The notes beneath the pieces are model-generated. The model ran no database searches. It saw nothing but the letters and a program-made list of their open reading frames with translations, and was not told the DNA's origin. From NCBI GenBank assembly GCA_045596285.1, contig JAZOCA010000027.1:1-24543 (forward strand): a DNA stretch of 24,543 nt, written 5' to 3'. How positions within the stretch are numbered: position 1 is the first letter of the stretch; each line of letters starts with the position of its first letter. The stretch is from HGM11416 sp045596285. GTDB lineage: Bacteria > Bacillota > Clostridia > Christensenellales > Borkfalkiaceae. Both the position numbers and the translations under genes were made by a program. This document shows positions 1 through 7,298 of this stretch, piece by piece.

Positions 1-1
1 A

Positions 2-124
2 AAATTAAAGATTTCTTTATGGAAAGAATACGAGCATAATCGAGATGCTTATACAAACGCAAAGACCGAGTTCGTAAAGAAATATACTGAAAAAGCGAAA
101 TCAATTTATGGTAATAGATACTAA
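2..124 (+). CDS. GrpB/UPF0157 family protein, C-terminal fragment
   Basis: The window opens inside a reading frame that ends at TAA 122-124, leaving the last 40 residues. They include the stretch HNRDAYTNAKTEFVKKYTEKA, which resembles the conserved C-terminal helix of GrpB (UPF0157) proteins, where a Tyr-Thr-x-x-Lys-x-x-Phe-(V/I)-x-x-hydrophobic pattern follows an Asp-Arg. GrpB proteins belong to the nucleotidyltransferase-like superfamily and are poorly characterised. The N-terminal catalytic part lies outside the window, so the family call rests on this tail only. The other two forward frames stop early here, which supports this one. Confidence 0.6.
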   Translation, partial: KLKISLWKEYEHNRDAYTNAKTEFVKKYTEKAKSIYGNRY

Positions 125-157
125 CAAATTCCAATTTATCGATTTGTTGTCTTTTTT
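123..157 (+). terminator. Weak terminator after the GrpB-like gene
   Basis: An AT-only-looking stem AACAAAT (123-129) pairs with ATTTGTT (142-148) and is followed by a T-rich run (TCTTTTTT). The left arm includes the stop codon. The stem is weak, so this is a candidate only. Confidence 0.35.
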
Positions 158-224
158 GAAAAATCTTTGTAGGTGTAGCACACTTTACTTTCAAAAGGAA
201 GTCGTACGTTTTTGCAGAGCAAAA

Positions 225-258
225 AATAAAGAGTAGCAAAAATTTGCTACTCTTTTAT
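225..258. terminator. Bidirectional terminator between GrpB-like gene and bioY
   Basis: The arms AAAGAGTAGCAAA (228-240) and TTTGCTACTCTTT (243-255) form a near-perfect hairpin. It has a T run on the plus side and, read on the minus strand, CTCTTTATTTTTT. It sits between convergent genes and can stop both. Confidence 0.85.
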
Positions 259-302
259 AATGTCATTTTAGTGCTATGTATTTTTTACGTGATTTTTTGC
301 GA

Positions 303-842
303 TCAAAGTTTGCTGTTTTTGTTTATCCGTTTTGCAATTAGCGGAACAATAAAAGCCCAAATTAAATCGCTTGGTAAAAATATTAAACTTGAAAATATAA
401 AACATTCTAAATAACTAAGTGGATTGTTTAGAACTGTAGAGTATATGAAATAAGAGTAAACGCTACCTAGTAAATGAATTAAAAAGATGGCGAATAGGTC
501 GATTATCAATAGTTTTGCGTAGTTTATGGTAGTGTTTTTTACAAATAGACTTTTAAAAAGAGCCACCGCTAAAAATCCTAACAGATAACCAAAAGTGGGT
601 TGGTAAATATAACTTAATCCGCCCCCACTTGAAAAAACCGGTAAACCAAGTAGCCCCATAGCAAGATAAGCGCCTACCGCCAAAAGGGGATAAAAATTCG
701 GTAAGGTAAGAATACAAAGAAAAAGCACGGCGGTTTGCAAAGTGAGCGGAACTATAGATATGGGGATTTGAATTTTTGCCGATATAATAAGTAACGCTAT
801 AAACAGCCCGCAAAGGGCAAGATATTTTCCTTTTAATCTCAT
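303..842 (-). CDS. bioY: BioY, biotin ECF transporter S component
   Basis: This is a 179-residue hydrophobic protein with six predicted membrane segments, the usual BioY size. The N-terminal half carries the family pattern QIPISIVPLTLQTAVLFL (about residues 24-41), then a YLAMGLLGLPVFSSGGG loop (about 59-75) and a PTFGYLLGF element. BioY is the substrate-binding S component for biotin and works with the shared EcfA/EcfT energising module, which is not encoded here. It starts only 2 bases after the stop of the 845-1954 gene, with no clear ribosome binding site, so it is probably translationally coupled and the last gene of the minus-strand unit. The terminator at 225-258 ends the transcript. 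Confidence 0.92.
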   Translation of the reverse strand: MRLKGKYLALCGLFIALLIISAKIQIPISIVPLTLQTAVLFLCILTLPNFYPLLAVGAYLAMGLLGLPVFSSGGGLSYIYQPTFGYLLGFLAVALFKSLFVKNTTINYAKLLIIDLFAIFLIHLLGSVYSYFIYSTVLNNPLSYLECFIFSSLIFLPSDLIWAFIVPLIAKRINKNSKL

Positions 843-844
843 AC

Positions 845-1954
845 TTAAAAAACGAGTTTAAATTCAAGTTGGTTGGCCGTTTGCTTATCAAAGGCGGTAA
901 GTGTGGGTATTTCAATAAGGTCGCGCCCAAAGAATCCGCTTAAGTCGCGCGCGAACATTTTATCGCCTATAAAATAGCGACCACGTCTATCTTTATAAAG
1001 TTCCCCGCTTTCTTCAAACAGATTTTTGTTTGTAGCCCAGCATTTTAATCCACAAGCATAAGCGGGTGTAACAAACTGCGTTACTTCGTAAGTTTTTACT
1101 CTTAGCGTTATTTTTTCATCCGTAAAAGTATCTAATCCTACCTGACCGTTTTCGCGTTGGCAAAACTGCATTCCGTTAAACCAAATTCTTCTTGCTAAGG
1201 TTAAATATCTGTTATCCTTGGTGTTGTTCAGTAGGGCAAGCGCAACTTCTAAAGACTTGGCTGTTGACGCTCCGCTTGATTCACTTTTATTTTTAAAGGT
1301 GGTAGCAGATGCGTAATTAAGACTTTGTGCGTTTACCATAAAATGGTCGTAAAGTAAGGCTATAGCGTTGTTAACGGCACTTTTATCTTCTATAAAGGCA
1401 TATTTTAAAAGCCCTAAGCAAAGATTAAGATAATCAAAACAATCGCTAGTTGTGTTATATACGTTTAGTTTATTTATCTTTTCGCAAGCGTAATTTAAAA
1501 GTTCTTTAGCCCTTTGTTCTTTAGTGATGGCATAGTATTCGCTAACGCCGTTAACCGCGCTTAAACAAAGCGCGAAGTTTTGTTCGTTAGATGAAATGAC
1601 TTCTTCTATTTTTTCATAAAGAGAACTAACTAAAAAGTTGGCTATTCCGATTTGCGACGAAAGGTCTTTTTCGCCCGTTACTTTGGAGTAGGCGCAAAGG
1701 GCAGAAAGTAATTCGCCGTAAACGTTTATCACCTTATCTTCATCACCGCAAATCCCTTCAAAAAAGTGTGGCATACTATTTTTTATAAGTTTAATTTTAT
1801 CACTTTGTTTATCGCCCGTAAGTAGATGAAAGCATCCGCCTTCTAAAAGAGCGCTTGCGTTTTTAAGGTCGCAAAGGTTGTTTGCACTTTTTTCAAGGTA
1901 ATCTTTTTTAGTGATATATTCGTAATGTTTGTTGATTTTTTTTGTGTATTTCAT
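845..1954 (-). CDS. Protein of unknown function, helical-repeat-like
   Basis: This 369-residue protein has no signal peptide and no membrane segment. I do not recognise its family. It is rich in alternating amphipathic helices (for example YGELLSALCAYSKVTGE, the LYEKIEEV region, SLEVALALLNNTKDNRYLTLA and ARRIWFNGMQFCQRENG). The pattern 'helix, small loop, R-x-W-x-N-G-M, then R-E-N-G-Q-V-G' resembles the alpha/alpha-toroid folds of six-hairpin glycosidases (the GH127 or GH88/105 style). No catalytic residue can be assigned, so that remains a guess. It lies between a GT-C glycosyltransferase and bioY. The AUG at 1954 has no visible Shine-Dalgarno sequence and the next in-frame ATG is about 60 codons downstream. 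The gene is 37 bases after the upstream stop. Confidence 0.6.
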   Translation of the reverse strand: MKYTKKINKHYEYITKKDYLEKSANNLCDLKNASALLEGGCFHLLTGDKQSDKIKLIKNSMPHFFEGICGDEDKVINVYGELLSALCAYSKVTGEKDLSSQIGIANFLVSSLYEKIEEVISSNEQNFALCLSAVNGVSEYYAITKEQRAKELLNYACEKINKLNVYNTTSDCFDYLNLCLGLLKYAFIEDKSAVNNAIALLYDHFMVNAQSLNYASATTFKNKSESSGASTAKSLEVALALLNNTKDNRYLTLARRIWFNGMQFCQRENGQVGLDTFTDEKITLRVKTYEVTQFVTPAYACGLKCWATNKNLFEESGELYKDRRGRYFIGDKMFARDLSGFFGRDLIEIPTLTAFDKQTANQLEFKLVF

Positions 1955-1987
1955 AATTGTTTATTAATACCGTTATACTTAGTTAAT

Positions 1988-2009
1988 CGCCTTATAGGCG
2001 GGTTTTTTT
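1988..2009 (+). terminator. Plus-strand terminator-like hairpin overlapping a minus-strand stop
   Basis: CGCC (1988-1991), loop TTATA and GGCG (1997-2000) are followed by GG and seven T. It has terminator form only when read on the plus strand, whereas both neighbouring genes are on the minus strand. It contains the stop codon (1992-1994) of the glycosyltransferase. The surrounding TTAATCGCCTTATAGG (1983-1998) matches the dispersed motif described elsewhere in the window. Confidence 0.5.
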
Positions 2010-3266
2010 ATATTCTAACGCCTTTTCTTGTAAACTTTTATCCGATTCTAATTTCAATATATCTAAAAATAAAACGGTTAAAACGAATATATTTATCCAA
2101 GAAGCGATATGCACGGAATCTTCCCCAAGTGCTAATATAAAGTGCCTGCCCGCAAGGTAGTTATGGTATGCGATTCCACTTGAAAGTTGCATAAGGATTA
2201 CAAGGTAATAGCGTTTTTTAGTTGCTATGCAGTATAAAACTATAAACACGTCTAACGCGTAAAAGTATCTTTCGTGCATATGGGGTAAAAACATAGGTAC
2301 TATTGCGATTAAAAAGGTGCTAACAGCAATCAAGTTTTCGTTTGTTAATTTTGGGTTTTTTGCGAAAACTATAGCAGTAAATAGTCCTATTAAAAGCAAG
2401 CCAAGCACCGTTGCGCCAAGGTTAAATTTTTCTAAAACTTCGGCTTTAACGTTTATTAAGTGCCAAATATTAGCGCAACCGAGAGTAAGATTTGAATATC
2501 CGCCTAACTGCCTGCCGAAAAATAAAAACGGTTCGTAGAATTTCGCACCGCATAGGTAGGCTGGTATAAAGGTTGCTAAAAGCCCTATGGGTAAAAGTAT
2601 TAATTTATAAAAAGTTAATTTTTTATTTAGCATTAAATAGACGAGCAATGGAAGTATAAAAACCACTTGCAGTTTAAAACCGAAGCACATGCCAGTAAAA
2701 AAGAAAGCCAAACCGCTTTTTTTCTTGATGATAAAATACACGGTATACACGAAAAACACGAAGTATAAAACGTCCGCGTTGCCCCAAACGGCAGAGTTGA
2801 AGAACTGCACGGGCAAGCAAAGGTAAATAACGTAGCCAAGCCACCCGCTTTTTTTGCTATTAGTAACTTCTTTTAAAATCAAATAAATGCCGATAGCAAT
2901 TGCTATCTCTGTGATAAAATACCAACTTTTAAGGTAATACATCCAGTTAGAATAGTAAGTAAAGCCAGCCGTAGTTACCTGATTGCCTGCCGGTAAAAAA
3001 GTAAATAGACCAACGATAAACAGAAACAAAGGGGAATAATCGCTGTTTACTTGATAGAAATTAGTAAATCCCAACCGTTGAATTTCTTCCATCCATTTGA
3101 ATACAAAAAAAACCACGTCGCGTGTGGGATGAAAGGCTACGGCAAGGCGCGCGGTAAGAGAAAGCACGGTTACCAGCACCGCCGTGATAAGATAAAAATT
3201 ATTGTGAATGAAATATTGAAATTTATCGCCCGCTTTTAAATAGGCGGTTTTTATGCGTTCAATCAT
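1992..3266 (-). CDS. GT-C family polytopic glycosyltransferase (Gpi18-like)
   Basis: This 424-residue membrane protein has about 10-11 hydrophobic helices. After the first helix (about residues 25-45) it has an outer loop with ARLAVAFHPTRDVVFFVFKW, whose Arg-Asp is placed like the catalytic loop acid of GT-C enzymes. A loop with NSDYSPLFLF follows, as in COG5542 (Gpi18-like mannosyltransferases). Other features are the VWGNADVLYF element (about 160-170) and a HMHERYFY motif (about 330-337), both typical of lipid-linked-sugar glycosyltransferases. Such enzymes transfer a sugar from a polyprenyl-phosphate donor on the outer face of the membrane. Donor and acceptor cannot be read from the sequence. 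It is the first gene of the minus-strand unit, with a GAGA-type ribosome site about 8 bases before ATG and a strong promoter at 3296-3324. Confidence 0.75.
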   Translation of the reverse strand: MIERIKTAYLKAGDKFQYFIHNNFYLITAVLVTVLSLTARLAVAFHPTRDVVFFVFKWMEEIQRLGFTNFYQVNSDYSPLFLFIVGLFTFLPAGNQVTTAGFTYYSNWMYYLKSWYFITEIAIAIGIYLILKEVTNSKKSGWLGYVIYLCLPVQFFNSAVWGNADVLYFVFFVYTVYFIIKKKSGLAFFFTGMCFGFKLQVVFILPLLVYLMLNKKLTFYKLILLPIGLLATFIPAYLCGAKFYEPFLFFGRQLGGYSNLTLGCANIWHLINVKAEVLEKFNLGATVLGLLLIGLFTAIVFAKNPKLTNENLIAVSTFLIAIVPMFLPHMHERYFYALDVFIVLYCIATKKRYYLVILMQLSSGIAYHNYLAGRHFILALGEDSVHIASWINIFVLTVLFLDILKLESDKSLQEKALEYKKTRL

Positions 3267-3295
3267 GATTAGTCTCTTTTTTTGTATTTTTAAGT

Positions 3296-3324
3296 ATTAT
3301 ATAAAAATAATCCTTTTTAGTCAA
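3296..3324 (-). promoter_or_regulatory. Sigma-A-type promoter for the GT-C / unknown / bioY unit
   Basis: Read on the minus strand this is TTGACT (3324-3319), a 17-base spacer and TATAAT (3301-3296). It lies about 30 bases upstream of the ATG at 3266 and forms a divergent pair with the promoter at 3425. Confidence 0.8.
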
Positions 3325-3424
3325 GTTTATAAAGAGCAAAGGGTAAAATGTGGCAAAATTTGCAACTAAAAAGGTTTTTTAAGGGCTAAACATCTATAGT
3401 AAGATGAAAATTTGGTGATAAGTA

Positions 3425-3453
3425 TTTACAATTAAGTGAAATTGTAGTATAAT
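3425..3453 (+). promoter_or_regulatory. Sigma-A-type promoter for the VanZ/Big_2 gene
   Basis: TTTACA (3425-3430), a 17-base spacer and TATAAT (3448-3453). An AAGGA ribosome site at 3471-3475 lies 8 bases before ATG 3484, leaving a short leader. Confidence 0.8.
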
Positions 3454-3483
3454 GCTAAGGATGCAATTTAAAGGACAAGAAAA

Positions 3484-5121
3484 ATGCAAAAGAAAAAAAT
3501 CGCGTTTGTTAAATTTATAAAACTTCTGCTTAAGGTAGGCGTTATGTGCGCTTATTTTGGGTTAATTGTAGTTCTTATGATGCAAGCGCTTACACCTGGC
3601 GAAAAATCATCTAATATAAGTAATAGCGTAGGGGATAAAATAGACCAAATAGTAACGGAAATTCAAAAACCCCAGCAAGAGCATATAAGTGTAGAAAGTG
3701 TGGCGATTGTATCGGTAACCTGTTCGGGGCAGACCTATAAAGGCGAAAGTATAACTTTACCGGTGGATGCAACGGGGAAAGTAAAAACGCAAGTAAAACC
3801 AAATAACGCAAGCAATCCTGCGCTTTTATACTCTTCTTCTGATGAAGAGTGTTTAAAAGTGTATGCAGATGGAAAAATAGAAACCCTTTGCGTGGGTAGT
3901 GCGAATTTAACGATTACTTCTAAAGAAGATGAAAGTTTAAAAAGCACGATTAGCATTACAGTAAAGGATATACCGCTTGAAAATATAGAGATTTCAAACA
4001 AACCGCAAGAATTTCACGTAGGGCAGACTTTGCGTTTAGAAGTCGCATATACCCCTAAAAACACGTCTCAAAGGTCGGTAAAATGGGAGTCTTCAGATAA
4101 AAGCATTTTAACGGTTAGTTCCTCAGGCGTTATAAAGGGCCAAAAAGAAGGAATAGCCGTTGTTAGCGTAACTTCTACCGCGGGCGATTTTAGCGATAGC
4201 ATTACGGTGCAAGTACTTCCTAAAAAGGAAACTCCTATTATTCCAGTAGAAGGGGTTGATATTGAAGCCACCGATTTAATAGGGTATATCGGTAGTACAA
4301 GCGCACTTAAAGCAAGCATATTGCCAAAGGGGGCAAGTGATCAACTGTTATGGTTTTCTTCCAGCGAAGAAGTTGCAACCGTTTCGCAAAGCGGTGTAGT
4401 TACCTGTATATCTGCGGGAGAAACCACTATAACGGTTAAATGCAGTCACAGCGATTTTAAAGATAGCGTTACTTTCATTGTAAAAGAAGTTCTTTCTGAA
4501 AATATTTTATTAGAATATGAAAATCTTAGTTCGGGCGACGGCGGACTTTTTATCAAGCAGGGGAAATCGGGTAAAGTTATCGCCCATTTAGATGAAAACG
4601 CAACCGTACACGACGTAAGTTATATTTCGTCAGACCCCAAAATTGCACAAATTAATTCAGACGGGGTTATTCAAGCGTTAAAGGGCGGTGTTGTTACCAT
4701 AACCGTTTCCACTTCTTACGACGGGCAAACCACCGAAGAAAGTTTTACTTTAACGATTAACAAAATTACCTTTAGCGATAACGTAAAGAACTTCTATTAC
4801 TGGGTAAGAAAGGCTTTTGGGCATTTCGGGGCATTTTTAGTTCTTGGCATATTTGCGGTGTTTACCTATTATATTCTTTTCCCGAAGAGTTCACTTGGTA
4901 AAATAGTTGGGTTTGCCGTTTGCCTGTTTGCGGGCTTTGCCGTTGCGGGGATTACTGAAATATTGCAACTTCCGATATTCACTCCCGGCAGAACTTGTTC
5001 TTTTAATGACGTTATGATAGATTTTAAGGGCTATTGTTCATCCGTACTTATTATGTATTTCGTTATATTAGCGGTGCATTTTATAAAACTACTCATCAAT
5101 AAACGCAAGGTAAGTAAATAG
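3484..5121 (+). CDS. VanZ-like membrane protein with four inserted Big_2 Ig-like domains
   Basis: The 545-residue protein starts with a membrane helix (about 15-36) followed by ALTPGEKSSNISNSV. This resembles the 'S-S-x-P-G-E-x-S-S' segment after helix 1 of VanZ-family proteins. Four bacterial Ig-like group 2 (Big_2) units follow at roughly 71-161, 164-245, 256-335 and 338-427. Each has a 'W/Y-x-SSD/E-x-x-x-(A/L)-x-V-x-x-x-G-x-(I/V)' core and a closing G-x-x-x-(I/V)-T-V strand. The rest of VanZ then resumes: VRKAFGHFGAFLVLGI (441-456), AGITEILQLPIFTPGR (488-503) and NDVMIDFKG (508-516), with four more helices. VanZ family members are envelope proteins; one gives low-level teicoplanin resistance. 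The Big_2 block lies exactly in the loop between helices 1 and 2 and would face outside. Single-gene transcript, with its own promoter and terminator. Confidence 0.85.
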   Translation: MQKKKIAFVKFIKLLLKVGVMCAYFGLIVVLMMQALTPGEKSSNISNSVGDKIDQIVTEIQKPQQEHISVESVAIVSVTCSGQTYKGESITLPVDATGKVKTQVKPNNASNPALLYSSSDEECLKVYADGKIETLCVGSANLTITSKEDESLKSTISITVKDIPLENIEISNKPQEFHVGQTLRLEVAYTPKNTSQRSVKWESSDKSILTVSSSGVIKGQKEGIAVVSVTSTAGDFSDSITVQVLPKKETPIIPVEGVDIEATDLIGYIGSTSALKASILPKGASDQLLWFSSSEEVATVSQSGVVTCISAGETTITVKCSHSDFKDSVTFIVKEVLSENILLEYENLSSGDGGLFIKQGKSGKVIAHLDENATVHDVSYISSDPKIAQINSDGVIQALKGGVVTITVSTSYDGQTTEESFTLTINKITFSDNVKNFYYWVRKAFGHFGAFLVLGIFAVFTYYILFPKSSLGKIVGFAVCLFAGFAVAGITEILQLPIFTPGRTCSFNDVMIDFKGYCSSVLIMYFVILAVHFIKLLINKRKVSK

Positions 5122-5133
5122 ATTTTAATAAAA

Positions 5134-5188
5134 AAGGGCATTTAGCTAATCACTTTAAACAAGTGGGCTAAAGCCCTTATTTTTTTTA
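5134..5188 (+). terminator. Strong terminator after the VanZ/Big_2 gene
   Basis: AAGGGC-a-TTTAGC (5134-5146) pairs with GCTAAA-GCCCTT (5167-5178), with an inner CACTT/AAGTG hairpin, followed by eight T. Confidence 0.9.
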
Positions 5189-5372
5189 CGTAATTTTATA
5201 TCTTGGTTCAAAAACCGCCCTTTGCAGTTTTGTTCGTTTGGAGCGGTAAAAGGAGTGCGGCGTAAAGATGACAAGTATAATATAAAAAAATAATAATATA
5301 ACAATATGTTAAATATATAATAAGATATTTTATCAAATGTAAAAAAAATTAATATAAAATCAAAAAAGAGTA
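5189..5372. other. Intergenic region with a GC-richer islet
   Basis: No gene was found here. About 5203-5271 is clearly richer in G and C than its flanks and contains ACCGCCCTTTGCAG and GGAGCGGTAAAAGGAGTGCG. It ends abruptly in a poly-A/T stretch (5277-5370). This islet may be a dispersed repeat unit or a decayed gene end. Nothing inside the window repeats it. Confidence 0.4.
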
Positions 5373-5401
5373 TTGACAGAACTGGCAAGGTAAATTAATA
5401 T
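5373..5401 (+). promoter_or_regulatory. Promoter for the GH28-like lipoprotein gene
   Basis: TTGACA (5373-5378), a 17-base spacer and TAATAT (5396-5401). The -35 box is perfect and the -10 box is 4 of 6. A strong AAAAAGGAG ribosome site ends 5 bases before ATG 5470. Confidence 0.65.
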
Positions 5402-5469
5402 ATGAGATGAAAATGAAGTTATAAACTTCATAAATGATAAGTGCGGTGTATCCGTAAAAAGGAGAAAAC

Positions 5470-7134
5470 ATGAAAAAAATTATAGCGTTAATTTTATCTA
5501 TGATTTCAGTAATGGCGTTATTTGTTGGTTGTTCGGGTAAACAAAACCCACCTGAATCGTCTACGCCTGAAATAAAAGAGACTGTTGAAGCGACTATTAG
5601 CCCCGTTGTGTATAGTAGCGAAGCGATTAAAAAAGTAGAAGAAACAAGCGCAGGCAATTTTGAGGACTGGCTTGGCGAAAGAAGTGTTTACGGAATGGCT
5701 TCTAATTCTGTAATAGAAAGCCCCTTCCACACCCTAAAAATCAACGGACAAGACGTTCCCGTGTATACCGCTCGTTCAAGACGCGGAGCGCATTCATTCG
5801 CTTGGATAGACGCCCCAAAAACAAGACGCGATTGGCACGTTGACGTTGAACTTACAACTGCGGAAAAATACGGAAAATGCGTAGTATTACCCGAAAGTAC
5901 GGATGTTGCCGTAGGAATCAGCAATAACGTATACACCTGTAGATTATACGCATACGATACCTATACTTTTACTTTTGCAACGGATGCTAATGCAAGCGTT
6001 ACCGATCCTTTACTTGCTCCGTTAACCCTTATGGTAACAGAAGAAAAGCCCTTTAAACTTCCCACCGAATACGAAACTGTAACCATTGAGCCAGGCGTTC
6101 ATACAGGTAGAGAATTAGTTTTTACTCAGGAATTTACCGCCTATATAATTAAAGCGGGCTACCACGAAGTTGCGGGAATTAAACTTCCTTCTAACAGTTT
6201 ACTCTATATCGAAAGTGGTGCTTATATTAAGGGGTTAGACCAAGAATTAGGGCTTGCAGTTATAGGTGGCGAAGATATAAATAACGTTCAAATTATCGCG
6301 CGCGGTATTATAGATTGCGGTAGTATGAGTTACGACGGCAACAAACACCCATTCTGGTTTTCAAGAGTAGAAGATTTATCTGTTGAAGGTCTTACGTTGG
6401 TAAACGCAAATACCTGGACGATGTGTTTTTGCGATTGCACTAATTTAACGATTGAAAGAAACTTGCTTTTAAGTTATAGAAACACTTCAGACGGTATTAT
6501 GATGTCTGACTGTGTAAACGGTGCTGGAAGATATAACTTTGTTCGTACCGGCGACGATGGTATTGAGTTTAAGGCTACCGGTTGGGGTAGGGGCGCAAAC
6601 GTTGGATATAACTGCGTATACGAATACAACGATTGTTGGACGGATAGAGTTTCTGCGTACGGATTGATTTGGGAAAATATGCGCGATTTATCTAACGTTA
6701 CCTTTAGAAATAACAGCGTTGGATTTGCTTATACTAGCGAAAACGAATATCTTTGCCCTTTAGAAATTAGACTTGGCGCTAATAGCAATATCACTTGGAA
6801 GGATATTTTATACGAAAATATCGAACTTTATTACGTTGATTGCGCAACTGTTATTACCGTTAAAGTAAGCTCTTCCGACGGTGGCGGGCTTGGTGGTGGC
6901 GGTGCTATCGTAGATTCCGTTACGTATAAAAATATTTCAGTTAATGCATGTAGAGAAGGTTGCGTCGCATTAAAAACGCACTTTGGCGAATACGCAGGCG
7001 GTGATATAACTAATATTGTGGTAGAAAATATGTCCTTCTGCGGCAAAGTGTTAACCGCTGAAGATAAGTCTAACAGCAGCTACTTCGTAAACGAAGCAGG
7101 CGATAAATTTGAAACAGGTCTTACCGTAAAATAA
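5470..7134 (+). CDS. Beta-helix glycan-active lipoprotein, GH28-like
   Basis: This 554-residue exported protein has a signal peptide ending in LFVGC, so Cys21 is the likely lipidation site, followed by a Pro/Ser/Thr/Glu spacer. Residues about 85-200 form a beta-rich N-terminal domain. From about 205 it is a right-handed parallel beta-helix with repeated short strands (NNVQIIARGIIDC, VEDLSVEGLTLVNA, CTNLTIERNLLL). NTSDG (D341) and TGDDG (D362, D363) are 21 residues apart, the spacing of the three catalytic aspartates of GH28 polygalacturonases (clan GH-N, shared with GH49). The GHG histidine motif expected about 20 residues later and the RIK motif are not evident, so the substrate may differ from pectin. 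Alternatives are GH49 or another beta-helix hydrolase. It sits alone between its own promoter and terminator. Confidence 0.75.
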   Translation: MKKIIALILSMISVMALFVGCSGKQNPPESSTPEIKETVEATISPVVYSSEAIKKVEETSAGNFEDWLGERSVYGMASNSVIESPFHTLKINGQDVPVYTARSRRGAHSFAWIDAPKTRRDWHVDVELTTAEKYGKCVVLPESTDVAVGISNNVYTCRLYAYDTYTFTFATDANASVTDPLLAPLTLMVTEEKPFKLPTEYETVTIEPGVHTGRELVFTQEFTAYIIKAGYHEVAGIKLPSNSLLYIESGAYIKGLDQELGLAVIGGEDINNVQIIARGIIDCGSMSYDGNKHPFWFSRVEDLSVEGLTLVNANTWTMCFCDCTNLTIERNLLLSYRNTSDGIMMSDCVNGAGRYNFVRTGDDGIEFKATGWGRGANVGYNCVYEYNDCWTDRVSAYGLIWENMRDLSNVTFRNNSVGFAYTSENEYLCPLEIRLGANSNITWKDILYENIELYYVDCATVITVKVSSSDGGGLGGGGAIVDSVTYKNISVNACREGCVALKTHFGEYAGGDITNIVVENMSFCGKVLTAEDKSNSSYFVNEAGDKFETGLTVK

Positions 7135-7175
7135 AAAAAGAACGCAAAATCGCGTTCGGTTTACGTTCTTTTTTT
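7133..7175. terminator. Bidirectional terminator shared by the GH28-like gene and tRNA-Arg
   Basis: An A7-GAACG arm (from 7134) pairs with CGTTCTTTTTTT (7164-7175). An alternative inner hairpin GAACGC/GCGTTC uses the same left arm. Read on the minus strand the hairpin also ends in seven T directly beyond the tRNA CCA. Confidence 0.85.
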
Positions 7176-7177
7176 GG

Positions 7178-7252
7178 TACACCCGACAGGGATCGAACCT
7201 GCGGCCTTGAGAATCGGAATCTCACGCTCTAATCCAACTGAGCTACGGATGC
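7178..7252 (-). tRNA. tRNA-Arg (anticodon CCG)
   Basis: The minus strand folds into a 75-base cloverleaf. The acceptor is GCATCCG/CGGGTGT with two G-U pairs, the D-arm GCTC/GAGC, the anticodon arm TGAGA-TTCCGAT-TCTCA, the variable loop AGGCC, and the T-arm GCAGG-TTCGATC-CCTGT. The anticodon CCG reads the arginine codon CGG. The discriminator is A, and CCA is encoded in the genome (7177-7175). It has its own promoter and terminator. Confidence 0.97.
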
Positions 7253-7269
7253 ATATTTTCTATATTTAA

Positions 7270-7298
7270 ATTATACTAAAAAGTTTAAAAAAAGTAAA
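7270..7298 (-). promoter_or_regulatory. Promoter of the tRNA-Arg gene
   Basis: On the minus strand this is TTTACT (7298-7293), a 17-base spacer and TATAAT (7275-7270), about 18 bases before the tRNA 5' end. Confidence 0.75.

Noticed and set aside
1925..2140. 71-residue plus-strand hydrophobic frame
   Set aside because: It is antisense to two supported minus-strand genes, has no ribosome site, and its composition is explained by the complement.
5155..5388. 77-residue minus-strand frame
   Set aside because: It overlaps the terminator and promoter, is low-complexity Phe/Tyr/Leu from AT-rich DNA, and lacks a ribosome site.
5470..7134. Pectate lyase call
   Set aside because: The beta-helix fold fits, but the Asp spacing matches GH28 hydrolases, and no lyase-type Arg or Ca-binding cluster was seen.
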